DNA of 40,502 nt from Deltaproteobacteria bacterium (GTDB taxonomy: Bacteria > Desulfobacterota > DSM-4660 > Desulfatiglandales > HGW-15): assembly GCA_016932235.1 (NCBI GenBank), contig JAFGDF010000274.1:1-40502 (forward strand). The letters run 5' to 3'. The notes beneath the pieces were generated by a model, which was not told the origin of the DNA, ran no database searches, and saw nothing but the letters and a program-made list of their open reading frames with translations. Position numbers and translations under genes: made by a program. Positions 7,963-16,022 of this stretch are shown here, one piece after another; position 1 is the first letter of the stretch; every line of letters begins with the position of its first letter.

Positions 7963-9093
7963 CTATCCAGGAACCCTGGAACTTCCTTTGACCCCGAAAT
8001 AGATTGTCAAAAAATCCCTTCCTTCCCGGTCAATGCCACCGGATATATGTCCGAATATCTGTTTCTTAACAGGTTCATACAGATCGTTAAAGATCTTCGG
8101 AGATATGGAGAAATATTTGAACATCTTCAATAAGAAGGGGTATAGTTCTTCCAGGGTGAGGTTGGCCCTGTATATATTTAAATCGAAGGATCTCCTGGGA
8201 TTATTTTCCTCCCCGACTTCCAGGTAGAGTATCTCATGTGGCTCAATCCTTCTGAGTGCCATGTCGATTATCTTTGATGTTATTTCAAAGATATCATCTG
8301 CCCTGTTTCCGTAAAAGGAATTTGACAGCCTGCCAAGAATAGCCTTGACTGGAATGCCCGGGAAGCATTTATATTCGGCAACGGCATTCCGGCTGTTTTC
8401 CCTCGTGTCCCATTTATACCCCACGTGTATGATAAAGGGATCCGGTTGGTTATCTGTTTTTTCAAATATTTTATCAAACCTGCCGCCGAATTCTAGATAG
8501 GCCTTGTAAACACAATTTTTTTCCTGTTCTTCAAACCCGAACAACACGATGTTCGCTTCAGGAAGACCTTCCTGAAAGGCTTTTAAAAAATCATGAGGCA
8601 TATCTACTGCCCTGCAAATTCCCAGGATATTTTTATCCATGCCATCTTCTGTGCCCTTTCTCCTGAATCCGGCTAAAAAACGATTGGCCAGCACAACATC
8701 TGGGAATAACTTTATGGAACGTTCGAATCCTACTTTGACACCGAGATTTCTTATCAGGTCAAGGAGTAGGCCGCCTTCTTTTTCTGTTCTCAGGGTCCTG
8801 AACTCGGAAGGTAGCAGATCAATACCGAGTTCAATCGTATCCGGCGTGCTAAAAGCCGGTTCATCGAGCGATCCATATCTCTCATCATATTCTTTTATGT
8901 GGGTATGAAGCAGCGCGGCGAGCCGTTTCGTCGCATAGGGGCTCAGAATGATCCTGTTTGTTGTCTGTACCTGCGTCTGTTTCTTGAGGAAAGGGGCTCC
9001 CATTGTCTTCCCGAACCGGATTTCTATCTCTTCCCTTGTCCCGTTAACATTGACTACATTGGCATAGGTGTTACGAATGTTATTCAAGACCAT
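7963..9093 (-). CDS. DUF3467-headed protein with an unassigned repetitive C-terminal domain
   Basis: 376 residues from ATG at 9093, chosen over an upstream TTG (9132) because AAAGGA precedes it. Residues about 5-60 match DUF3467: IRNTYANVVNVNG, EEIEIRFG, then RIILSPYATKRLAALLHTH and YDERYGSL. The remaining 310 residues match no family I can name with confidence. They contain four spaced strand pairs with similar texture, for example IVLFGFEEQEKNCVYKAYLEF, ILYLEVGEENNPRRSFDLNIY and ISGGIDREGRDFLTIYFGV. This pattern is reminiscent of repeat-built ABBA prenyltransferases such as the cyanobactin PatF/LynF group, but only weakly so. It forms a two-gene operon with the radical SAM protein. Confidence 0.6.
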   Translation of the reverse strand: MVLNNIRNTYANVVNVNGTREEIEIRFGKTMGAPFLKKQTQVQTTNRIILSPYATKRLAALLHTHIKEYDERYGSLDEPAFSTPDTIELGIDLLPSEFRTLRTEKEGGLLLDLIRNLGVKVGFERSIKLFPDVVLANRFLAGFRRKGTEDGMDKNILGICRAVDMPHDFLKAFQEGLPEANIVLFGFEEQEKNCVYKAYLEFGGRFDKIFEKTDNQPDPFIIHVGYKWDTRENSRNAVAEYKCFPGIPVKAILGRLSNSFYGNRADDIFEITSKIIDMALRRIEPHEILYLEVGEENNPRRSFDLNIYRANLTLEELYPFLLKMFKYFSISPKIFNDLYEPVKKQIFGHISGGIDREGRDFLTIYFGVKGSSRVPG

Positions 9094-9320
9094 GGTTCCT
9101 TTAAATAATATAGTACAATTTTTTCCCGACAAAATTGAGATCTTACTAAAATAAAATGTTCATGAGACTGGTTCCCGGACATAGGAGATAAAATATTCAG
9201 TCTTAAAACACTATCAGTATAACAACATTAACCGTTAAAAGTCATCAATTTGATGCATTTTTTATCCGCCTTCGCAGAAGACCACAGGTTTGCCCGTGGG
9301 GCTCCATTAAAACCCATTGT

Positions 9321-9357
9321 CCGGGAGCATGCCGGATTTTATCCGACATGCTCCCGG
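9321..9357. repeat. Long perfect hairpin just upstream of cutA
   Basis: CCGGGAGCATG at 9321-9331 pairs with CATGCTCCCGG at 9347-9357, and CGGAT/ATCCG extends the stem inward around a short T loop. No T-run follows on either strand, so it is not a standard terminator. It lies about 27 bases before the cutA start codon and could act in its leader RNA or protect a transcript end. A weaker CCAC/GTGG hairpin lies at about 9281-9300. The rest of 9094-9383 shows no gene. Confidence 0.5.
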
Positions 9358-9383
9358 TAAGGTTCGTTCATTTTGGAGGAAAT

Positions 9384-9701
9384 ATGACGGAATATATCCA
9401 GGTTTCAACAACACTTGCGACAAGGGAGGACGCTGGGAGGCTTGCCGGCGAGCTGGTAGAAAGGCGGCTGGCCGCCTGTGCACAGATCCTGGGACCAATA
9501 ACCAGCACCTTTTGGTGGAAGGAAAAGGTCAATGAAGAGGAGGAATGGCTCTTGACTATTAAAAGCCGCAAGGACCTTTATGAAAGGATTGAAGCAGTCA
9601 TCAAGAAGTTACACCCATACGAAGTCCCGGAGATCATCGCGACACCAATAACAGCGGGGAGCAGGGAATATTTGGGGTGGATGGATGAAGATCTGGTTTA
9701 A
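9384..9701 (+). CDS. cutA: CutA1-family divalent cation tolerance protein
   Basis: 105 residues, the usual CutA length, from the ATG preceded by GGAGG at 9375-9379. Recognisable family signatures are VSTTLATREDAGRLAGELVERRLAAC near the start, the WWKEKV strand, LTIKSRKDLYERIE, and the HPYEVPEIIATPI motif in the C-terminal half. CutA forms very stable trimers with a ferredoxin-like fold; it was linked to copper tolerance, and its exact role remains unclear. It stands alone between the hairpin at 9321 and the repeat at 9753. Confidence 0.93.
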   Translation: MTEYIQVSTTLATREDAGRLAGELVERRLAACAQILGPITSTFWWKEKVNEEEEWLLTIKSRKDLYERIEAVIKKLHPYEVPEIIATPITAGSREYLGWMDEDLV

Positions 9702-9752
9702 TGAACTTCGCGCGAAGCTAATATTACTCAGCGATTCCGTATCAGAGTATCC

Positions 9753-9874
9753 TGGAGGGACGCGCTCTGCCTGCCTGCCAAAGCCACTCCTCTGTCGTGC
9801 CCGATACGGCGGACGGATGTCGGCGCAGGCAGGTCGCGTCCGGTTTTTCGGCCACGACGGAGCGTGGCCCTCCA
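9753..9874. repeat. Inverted-repeat element between cutA and moaB
   Basis: TGGAGGG at 9753-9759 is answered by CCCTCCA at 9868-9874. Inside lie GACGCG/CGCGTC (9759-9764, 9835-9840), a CTGCCTGC/GCAGGCAG pair and a tight hairpin GCCACG...CGTGGC at 9851-9868. The base composition is GC-rich compared with its flanks. This nested palindromic design resembles intergenic repeat elements. Only one copy is in this window, so repetition elsewhere is an assumption. Confidence 0.45.
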
Positions 9875-9916
9875 CAAGAACTTTAAAGGCGATAAAGAAA
9901 TTTTCTTATAGATGTT

Positions 9917-10414
9917 TCACGGAACAGCACAATCGGACGGGTCTCCCATCAGCTTTGAGATACCGTGCCTGAGGGCCGGCAGTACGACTTCAAGATTTTC
10001 CCTGACACCCCTTGGACTGCCCGGCAGATTAATAATCAGGCATCTGCCGCGCACACCAGCGATGGCCCTGGATAGCATAGCATGAGGAGTTTTCTTCAGG
10101 CTTTCCGCCCTCATGGCCTCGGAGATCCCCGGTACTTCAAAATCGATGACATCGAGCATCGCCTGGGGAGTTACATCCGATGGGCTCAGGCCTGTTCCCC
10201 CTGATGTGAGAATCAGTGAAAGCCCTGATACGTCAATCCATTTTTTTAATGTCCGGGATATCTGTTCACGATCGTCCGGAACAATTGCTTTTTCAACAAC
10301 AAGGTATCCCTCTTTTTTAATGATCGCTTCGGCCGTATCACCGCTCTCATCTTTTCTTTCGCCCCTTGAACCCTTATCGCTGATGGTCAAAATTCCCGCC
10401 CTGATGTCATCCAT
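9917..10414 (-). CDS. MoaB/MogA-family molybdopterin adenylyltransferase
   Basis: 165 residues. The N-terminus reads AGILTISDKGSRGERKDESG, and the molybdopterin-binding motif TSGGTGLSPSDVTPQA lies about two-fifths of the way along. LPGSPRGVRENLEVVLPAL closes the fold. Family members adenylylate molybdopterin before molybdenum insertion (MogA) or share that fold with less certain function (MoaB). Sequence alone does not separate the two here. The gene starts 10 bases downstream of the EF-G-like gene and is probably co-transcribed with it. No other molybdenum cofactor gene is in the window. Confidence 0.88.
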   Translation of the reverse strand: MDDIRAGILTISDKGSRGERKDESGDTAEAIIKKEGYLVVEKAIVPDDREQISRTLKKWIDVSGLSLILTSGGTGLSPSDVTPQAMLDVIDFEVPGISEAMRAESLKKTPHAMLSRAIAGVRGRCLIINLPGSPRGVRENLEVVLPALRHGISKLMGDPSDCAVP

Positions 10415-10424
10415 TCAAGAGCAC

Positions 10425-12503
10425 CTATTCCTTATCTTTGGCTTCGGATATAACCTTATCGGTAAGATTGGCCGGCAGCTCTTCATAATGTGAAAGCTCC
10501 ATCTGGAATGTCCCTCTGCCCGCGGTTAATGAATTCAGGTCCAGGGCATATCTTAAGACTTCCGACATGGGCGCCTGGGCCTTGATCACCTGGTATTTAC
10601 CGTCGTTGTCCATTCCCAGGACCCTGCCACGCCGTCCGTTCAGATCACCCATGACATCACCCATGTTTTCTTCAGGAGCCTTTATTTCCATCTTCATGAT
10701 AGGCTCAAGAAGAACGGGATTCGCCTCCTGAACACCTTTCTTAAAACACATGCTGGCGGCAATCTTGAATGCCATTTCCGATGAATCTACATCGTGGGAT
10801 TTTCCATCATAGAAACGCACCTTCAAGTCCACAACCGGATAACCCGCGAGAACTCCCGACTGGATAGCCTCATTAAGACCCTTTTCGACCGCCGGGACGA
10901 AGTTCCTCGGGACATTCATTCCTACAAGGGCTTCCTCAAACTCAAAACCCTTCCCGGACTCTAACGGGGCTAGGTCAAAATGAACTTCAGCGAACTGTCC
11001 TCTCCCCCCGGACTGTTTCTTATGGCGGTAGATAATACCCTTCACCGTCTTTTTAATCGTTTCCTTATACGGGACCTTTACCGGCTTCAGGTTGACCTCA
11101 ACACCGAATTTTCTATTCAGCTTTTCACATGTTGTCTCAAGATGTATCTGCCCCGTCCCTGAGAGGAGTATCTCTGCCGTTGTCTGGTCTCTCCCCAGTT
11201 TAAGCGTGGGATCTTCCTCGATCAGCCTGGCCAGCGAAGAAAACATCTTATCCTCGCTGCCTTTTGTTTTTGCCTCAACGGAATAGGTGATAACCGGCGG
11301 CAGTGGTTCAGCGCCTTTGAATACCACGGGGTTATTTTCCAAGCATAAGGTGTCGCCTGTTTCCGTCTCTTTTAATTTGGCGAAGGCGATGATATCTCCC
11401 GGGATAGCGTAATCTATCGGTTGCTGTTTTTTCCCTTCCAGGATGAATATCTGACCGAATTTTTCTTTGTTTTCCTTGTTGGGATTATAAAGGGTCATAT
11501 CCGGCGTGAGTTTGCCGGATACAACCTTTAAGATACTCAATTTGCCGGCAAAAGGGTCCGCAATAGTCTTTATCACCAAGGCTGAAAAAGGATCGTCCAT
11601 GGAGGGTTTTCTCTCGATGATATCGTCGCTGCCCGGTTTTACACCATGCCATGGGCTTGTATCCACTGGTGCCGGAATCCCGCTTACGATCAGGTCCATG
11701 AGGTGGGGAATACCGATATTAAATTTTGCGGATCCACACACGATTGGTGCCAGTAATCCTGATTTTATCCCCTGAAAAAGGGTTTTTTCGATATCTTTAT
11801 TATCAAGCTCAGAGCCCTCAAGGTATTTTTCCATCAGGTCGTCGTTTGCCTCAATAATATTCTCGATTATTTTTTCGCGCCATTCATCGACTAGCTCCGC
11901 CATATCACTTGGAATATCCGATTCTTTAAACTGCCCGCTTTCATCTTTACTGTATTTGTAGGCTTTCATCCTGATGATATCGATGATGCCTTCAAAATTA
12001 TCTTCAGCGCCTATGGGGAGATAAACCGGCGTCGCATTCACCCGAAGAGTCCCTGAAATTTCGTCCACGACTTTAAAGAAGTCAGCCCTCTCACGGTCTA
12101 TTTTATTGATGAAAATGATTCTCGGCAGGGCCCTTTCATTGACAAATTCCCATACTTTTTCAGTGCCTATTTTGACGCCCGCGGTCGCATCAATAACGAT
12201 AACAGCGCCGTCTGCCGCCTGAAGTGAAAACCGGCTGTCAGAGAGAAAGTTATCATCCCCGGGGGTGTCAATAATATTGATATAGTGCTTTTTCCAGGTA
12301 CAATGATGAAAGGCGGAACTTATGGTTATCCTCCTTTTTATTTCTTCAGGCTCAAAATCCAGGTTTGAACTCCCATCATCTACTTTACCGAGCCTGCTGG
12401 TGGTTTTCCCGTTGAAGAGCATGGCTTCGGCAATGGACGTTTTTCCTGAACCCACATGGGCTAATAGCGCGATATTGTTCATCTGATCATTTTTTCTTTC
12501 CAT
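10425..12503 (-). CDS. EF-G-like translational GTPase, divergent second type
   Basis: 692 residues, full EF-G length. The P-loop reads AHVGSGKT (15-22) instead of the usual AHIDAGKT. The G3 motif is DTPGDDNF (79-86), so Asp83 replaces the catalytic histidine of DTPGHVDF. NKID (133-136) and GSA are intact. Domains II to V follow, with YRHKKQSGGRGQFAEV and the C-terminal RRGRVLGMD region. Such proteins usually accompany a normal fusA elsewhere and act as a second EF-G of uncertain job. The ATG is preceded by GAAAGGAATC. It diverges from xerC across a 251-base AT-rich gap. Confidence 0.88.
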   Translation of the reverse strand: MERKNDQMNNIALLAHVGSGKTSIAEAMLFNGKTTSRLGKVDDGSSNLDFEPEEIKRRITISSAFHHCTWKKHYINIIDTPGDDNFLSDSRFSLQAADGAVIVIDATAGVKIGTEKVWEFVNERALPRIIFINKIDRERADFFKVVDEISGTLRVNATPVYLPIGAEDNFEGIIDIIRMKAYKYSKDESGQFKESDIPSDMAELVDEWREKIIENIIEANDDLMEKYLEGSELDNKDIEKTLFQGIKSGLLAPIVCGSAKFNIGIPHLMDLIVSGIPAPVDTSPWHGVKPGSDDIIERKPSMDDPFSALVIKTIADPFAGKLSILKVVSGKLTPDMTLYNPNKENKEKFGQIFILEGKKQQPIDYAIPGDIIAFAKLKETETGDTLCLENNPVVFKGAEPLPPVITYSVEAKTKGSEDKMFSSLARLIEEDPTLKLGRDQTTAEILLSGTGQIHLETTCEKLNRKFGVEVNLKPVKVPYKETIKKTVKGIIYRHKKQSGGRGQFAEVHFDLAPLESGKGFEFEEALVGMNVPRNFVPAVEKGLNEAIQSGVLAGYPVVDLKVRFYDGKSHDVDSSEMAFKIAASMCFKKGVQEANPVLLEPIMKMEIKAPEENMGDVMGDLNGRRGRVLGMDNDGKYQVIKAQAPMSEVLRYALDLNSLTAGRGTFQMELSHYEELPANLTDKVISEAKDKE

Positions 12504-12648
12504 AGATTTTGATTCCTTTCAGATTTTAAAGATCTAAATTACTAGGTTAATTATACATTTGATAAAAAACTTTTTCATGCAAAATCAAAAAAATTACCTC
12601 ATCAAAATGAGTAAAGTCAAGATAAGAATATTGTAATAAATTTTTTCA

Positions 12649-12676
12649 TTGCCAATTACTTTGAATATGTTATCTT
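12649..12676 (+). promoter_or_regulatory. Possible xerC promoter
   Basis: TTGCCA (12649-12654) and TATCTT (12671-12676) are spaced by 16 bases in the AT-rich gap between the EF-G-like gene and xerC. The -10 hexamer lies inside the repeat fragment at 12668-12736, so a mobile element end may have contributed to the promoter. The match is moderate and unproven. Confidence 0.3.
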
Positions 12677-12736
12677 ATTTAATTCTATCAAGTTACAGTA
12701 AACGGATATTTTTTTCAACTGAATTGGAGATGTTCC
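12668..12736 (+). repeat. Right-end fragment of the 340-370 bp foldback element
   Basis: This 69-base stretch aligns with the right end of the element at 21909-22276. Both begin with TGTTATCTTATT, contain a CGG-TATTTTT stretch and end in AATTGGAGATGTTCC. No left end is visible nearby, so it is a solo end. It lies immediately upstream of xerC. Confidence 0.6.
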
Positions 12737-12754
12737 AAATTTGTTTCCTCAGTT

Positions 12755-13678
12755 ATGATCACGAATGATCTCATAGAAAAATTTATTGATTATCTAAAGA
12801 TCCAGAGAGGATATTCTGAACATACTGCAAGAAACTACAGGGCGGACTTGCGGCAATTTTCCGAATTTTGCCGTAATTACAACGTGTTAAATAAAAAGGA
12901 CATTCCCGGGGAAGATATGGGGGTAGAATATAATACAATCAGGGAGTTCCTGGGAGGTCTATATGGAAGATACAAGAGAACAACAATAGCGCGAAAATTA
13001 TCCTCGATTCGCTCCTTTTTTTTCTTTCTCGAGAGAAATAACCTGCTGATGAGCAATCCGGCAAGCGATATATCCTCACCGAGGCAGGGGAAATATATAC
13101 CCGCTTACCTGCCGGTTGATGATATGTTCAGACTCCTGGAATGCCCTGACAGGGATAAACCTTTAGGATTGAGGGATCTGGCGATACTGGAACTCCTTTA
13201 TTCATCCGGTATAAGAGTGGCTGAGCTTGTCGGGCTGAATGTTTCAGATATCGATTTTGATCAGCAGTTGATCAAAGTCATGGGAAAAGGTAAGAAAGAA
13301 AGGATTGTGCCTGTCGGGCGATATGCTCTTAAGGCGATAAACAATTATCTGGAATCAGTGCTTTTTTTAAGAAAAAAGACAGATACAAAAATAGCGGGGA
13401 ATATCCCGCTTTTTATCAATTACAGGGGGGGGCGTCTGACGACAAGAAGCGTAAGCTCCATCATAAAAAAATATGTTCTTGAATGCGGATTGATGAATGA
13501 GATAACCCCTCACTCCCTGAGGCATACATTTGCCACCCATCTGTTGGATGGAGGTGCGGATCTGCGATCGGTTCAGGAACTTCTGGGGCATGTGAGTCTT
13601 TCGACGACCCAGAAATATACTCATGTAAGTCTTGACAAGCTTATGGAGGTTTATGACAGGGCGCATCCGAGGCGCTAG
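12755..13678 (+). CDS. xerC: Tyrosine recombinase XerC
   Basis: 307 residues. The N-terminal SAM-like core-binding domain (1-110) contains RGYSEHTARNYRADL. The catalytic domain has the full set of residues: Arg154 (SSGIRVAEL), Lys178 (GKGKKERIVPV), His253 and Arg256 (HSLRHTFATH), His279 (LLGHVSLSTTQ) and nucleophile Tyr288 (KYTHVS). XerC works with XerD at dif to resolve chromosome dimers. XerC rather than XerD is chosen from its place next to hslVU, where XerC is usual in many bacteria, so the subtype is less certain than the family. The ATG has no clear ribosome site. The stop codon TAG is also the first three bases of a hairpin repeat. Confidence 0.9.
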   Translation: MITNDLIEKFIDYLKIQRGYSEHTARNYRADLRQFSEFCRNYNVLNKKDIPGEDMGVEYNTIREFLGGLYGRYKRTTIARKLSSIRSFFFFLERNNLLMSNPASDISSPRQGKYIPAYLPVDDMFRLLECPDRDKPLGLRDLAILELLYSSGIRVAELVGLNVSDIDFDQQLIKVMGKGKKERIVPVGRYALKAINNYLESVLFLRKKTDTKIAGNIPLFINYRGGRLTTRSVSSIIKKYVLECGLMNEITPHSLRHTFATHLLDGGADLRSVQELLGHVSLSTTQKYTHVSLDKLMEVYDRAHPRR

Positions 13679-13722
13679 GATATTGTCGGACGAAGTCTGA
13701 TAATATCCTATTAAGATTTAAA
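13676..13722 (+). repeat. Hairpin repeat copy 1 (contains the xerC stop codon)
   Basis: Left arm TAGGATATTGTCGGAC (13676-13691), loop GAA, right arm GTCTGATAATATCCTA (13695-13710); the two non-Watson-Crick positions are G-U pairs. After two spacer bases comes the tail AAGATTTAAA (13713-13722). The element fills most of the xerC-hslV gap. It is one of four copies with the same architecture. Confidence 0.8.
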
Positions 13723-13750
13723 AGAATGTTTTTAACGGGGATTTAAAATA

Positions 13751-14296
13751 ATGCAGGAAAGTAATAGAATAAAGGCAACAACCATACTGGCAGTGAGGAA
13801 AAACGGGCAATCAGTAATGGCCGGGGACGGGCAGGTGAGTCTGGGTGATACAATCATGAAGCGCAAGGCCAAAAAGGTTCGTTTTATGTACAAGGATAGC
13901 GTATTGGTGGGATTCGCCGGAGCGGCGGCGGATGCTTTTAATCTTTTTGAAAAACTTGAGGGCAAGCTGGAAAAATATAATGGAAAATTATCCAGGGCCG
14001 CCGTGGAACTTGCGAAGGACTGGAGGACAGACAAGATTCTCAGAAAATTGGAGGCATTGCTTCTTGCCATGGACAAAGATTGCATGCTTATCATTTCGGG
14101 CACGGGCGATGTTATAGAACCGGATGAGACTGTTGCCGCCATCGGATCGGGAGGGCCCTATGCCTTCGCGGCGGCCACGGCACTCGTATCCCATTCTGAT
14201 CTTGATGCGGAATCCATCGCGAGGGAGGCCATGAAGATAACCGCTTCTATATGCCTTTATACCAATGATGAGATTGAGATACATAAAATTTCCTAG
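13751..14296 (+). CDS. hslV: HslV peptidase subunit of the HslUV (ClpYQ) protease
   Basis: 181 residues. The active-site threonine is the first T of [10 protein letters not shown]. It is preceded by nine residues (MQESNRIKA) that would be removed, longer than the usual one to four. [34 protein letters not shown] and the glycine-rich [12 protein letters not shown] are typical. HslV forms two stacked hexameric rings in the cytoplasm and degrades proteins unfolded by HslU, whose gene follows. Its TAG stop codon starts hairpin repeat copy 2, and hslU begins 204 bases later, an unusually wide gap for this pair. Confidence 0.95.
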   Translation: MQESNRIKATTILAVRKNGQSVMAGDGQVSLGDTIMKRKAKKVRFMYKDSVLVGFAGAAADAFNLFEKLEGKLEKYNGKLSRAAVELAKDWRTDKILRKLEALLLAMDKDCMLIISGTGDVIEPDETVAAIGSGGPYAFAAATALVSHSDLDAESIAREAMKITASICLYTNDEIEIHKIS

Positions 14297-14340
14297 CGGA
14301 CTGTCGATCTTTGCCCGACAGTCCGCTGTAAAGATTTAAA
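14294..14340 (+). repeat. Hairpin repeat copy 2 (contains the hslV stop codon)
   Basis: Left arm TAGCGGACTGTCGATC, TTT loop, right arm GCCCGACAGTCCGCTG (ending 14328), then TA and the tail AAGATTTAAA (14331-14340). The lower 12 base pairs are intact, one of them a T-G closing pair; the upper stem is degraded. The tip reads TGTCG-CTTTG-CGACA as in copy 4. It could also serve as a weak transcription signal between hslV and hslU, but no T-run follows. Confidence 0.75.
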
Positions 14341-14430
14341 AAACGATTTTATTTCAAAAAGTCATATTTTATCATTTCCCGGTTGCAATGAATGAGATCG
14401 GATATAGATATCGCCAAAGGCAAATGAAAA

Positions 14431-14477
14431 TCTAAATCTTGTTAGGAATCTGTCGGACAAAGTCCGAGAGATTCCTA
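14431..14477 (-). repeat. Hairpin repeat copy 3 in the hslU leader (reverse orientation)
   Basis: Hairpin arms at 14443-14458 and 14462-14477 (TAGGAATCTGTCGGAC against GTCCGAGAGATTCCTA, one mismatch). On the minus strand the hairpin is followed by two bases and AAGATTTAGA, matching the tail of the other copies, so this copy points leftward. It ends 23 bases before the hslU ATG and will be part of the hslU leader RNA if the operon is transcribed through. Confidence 0.75.
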
Positions 14478-14500
14478 GATTCTGAAAGGGTATAATCCAA

Positions 14501-15907
14501 ATGGACAAGAGTGAGGGGATAGATGAGGTAATGAAGGTTCTGAGACCCAGGGAGATCGTTGCCGAGCTCGATAAATATATTATAGGTCAGGATCAGGCCA
14601 AACGGTCGGTCGCGATCGCGTTGAGAAACAGATGGCGCAGACAGCAGGTACCAAAAGAATTGCGGGACGAAATAGCGCCAAAGAACATAATCATGATCGG
14701 GCCGACAGGCGTTGGGAAGACCGAGATAGCCAGACGGCTGGCACGGCTCGCAAAATCTCCCTTTTTAAAGATAGAAGCCACAAAGTTCACTGAAGTGGGG
14801 TATGTCGGACGTGACGTGGAATCGATGATCAGGGACCTGACCGAACTCGCGGTAAATATGGTCAAAAAGGAAGAGCAGGAAAAGGTGAAGAAAAAAGCGA
14901 GCGAACTTGCCGAAGAGAGGTTGCTTGATATCCTGCTGCCCAAGAAAAAAAAGGAAGAACCTGTTGAAGGGGAGGATGTGGACAAAGAGAAACTCCTGGA
15001 GATAGTAAAGGCTGATAAGAGTGAAAATGATTCGACCAGAGAAAAGTTGCGGCGAATGCTGCGAAGCGGCAAGCTGGACAGCCGTTATGTCGAGGTGGAG
15101 GCCGTCAATAAGAATATGCCTATGGTGGAGATCTTCTCAAGCTCCGGCATTGAGGAGATGGAGTTCAATATTAAGGAAGTGTTTGGAAATATCTTTCCGG
15201 GTAAAACCAAGAAAAAAAGGGTCAAAGTTCCCGAGGCCCTGGAGATCCTATTGCAGGAAGAATCTCAAAAACTCATTGACATTGATAAGGCCATTGAAAA
15301 GGCCGTAAAAATTACCGAACAAAATGGAATAATCTTTCTGGATGAACTGGATAAAGTCGCCGGATCGGAATCCAAGCACGGCCCTGATGTGTCCAGGGAA
15401 GGTGTCCAGAGAGACCTTCTTCCGATAGTAGAAGGTTCCACTGTCATTACCAAATACGGAATGGTAAAGACCGATCACGTCCTGTTCATAGCAGCAGGGG
15501 CTTTTAATATCAGCAAGCCTTCCGATCTCCTGCCGGAACTCCAGGGAAGGTTCCCGATAAGAGTTGAGCTGGATTCTCTTACAACAGAAGATTTTGTGAA
15601 AATCCTGACGGAGCCGAAAAACGCGTTGATTATCCAATATGAATCCCTTCTCAAGACAGAAGGCGTGGAACTTGTTTTTGAACAATCCGCCATAGAGGAG
15701 ATCGCTTCAATCTCGAGCAGGGCAAACGGCCTGATGGAGAATATTGGGGCGCGAAGGCTTCATACGGTTATGGAGAAACTCCTGGATGAGGTATCGTTTC
15801 ATGCCCCGGATATGGAGAGCAAACAGGTTCTTATTGATAAAAAATATGTAAATGAAAAACTGGCGGATATACTGGAGGATGAAAATCTGAGCAGGTATAT
15901 ATTATAG
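14501..15907 (+). CDS. hslU: HslU ATPase/unfoldase subunit of the HslUV protease
   Basis: 468 residues. [16 protein letters not shown] opens the protein; Walker A is GPTGVGKT (67-74), followed by [17 protein letters not shown] (the pore motif GYVG). The charged insertion (I) domain covers about 110-240. Walker B is [11 protein letters not shown]. The C-terminus ENLSRYIL is the tail that docks into HslV and activates it, so the pair should be functional. The ATG follows GAAAGGG. The next gene, argB, is separated by a heptanucleotide array. Confidence 0.96.
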   Translation: MDKSEGIDEVMKVLRPREIVAELDKYIIGQDQAKRSVAIALRNRWRRQQVPKELRDEIAPKNIIMIGPTGVGKTEIARRLARLAKSPFLKIEATKFTEVGYVGRDVESMIRDLTELAVNMVKKEEQEKVKKKASELAEERLLDILLPKKKKEEPVEGEDVDKEKLLEIVKADKSENDSTREKLRRMLRSGKLDSRYVEVEAVNKNMPMVEIFSSSGIEEMEFNIKEVFGNIFPGKTKKKRVKVPEALEILLQEESQKLIDIDKAIEKAVKITEQNGIIFLDELDKVAGSESKHGPDVSREGVQRDLLPIVEGSTVITKYGMVKTDHVLFIAAGAFNISKPSDLLPELQGRFPIRVELDSLTTEDFVKILTEPKNALIIQYESLLKTEGVELVFEQSAIEEIASISSRANGLMENIGARRLHTVMEKLLDEVSFHAPDMESKQVLIDKKYVNEKLADILEDENLSRYIL

Positions 15908-16005
15908 AAGATGGAAGGTGGAAAATACAAGGTACAAGATGTAAGGTATAAGGTACAAGGTGTAAGGTGGAAGGTGTAAGGTGGAAGGTGTAAGGTGGAA
16001 GGTAT
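15908..16005 (+). repeat. Array of 14 heptanucleotide units between hslU and argB
   Basis: Directly after the hslU stop codon, 14 seven-base units run in phase with consensus AAGGTRN. Units 8-13 alternate AAGGTGT and AAGGTGG exactly. Earlier units are more diverged (AAGATGG, AAAATAC, AAGGTAC, AAGATGT). The array is purine-rich and full of AAGG ribosome-site-like cores, ending 17 bases before the argB ATG. Slippage could change its length and the spacing to argB. Confidence 0.9.
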
Positions 16006-16022
16006 AAAAAATAAGGGAAAAA

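Noticed and set aside
15908..16005. CRISPR array
   Set aside because: Units are seven bases long and directly adjacent, with no spacers and no cas genes. This is a tandem microsatellite-like array.
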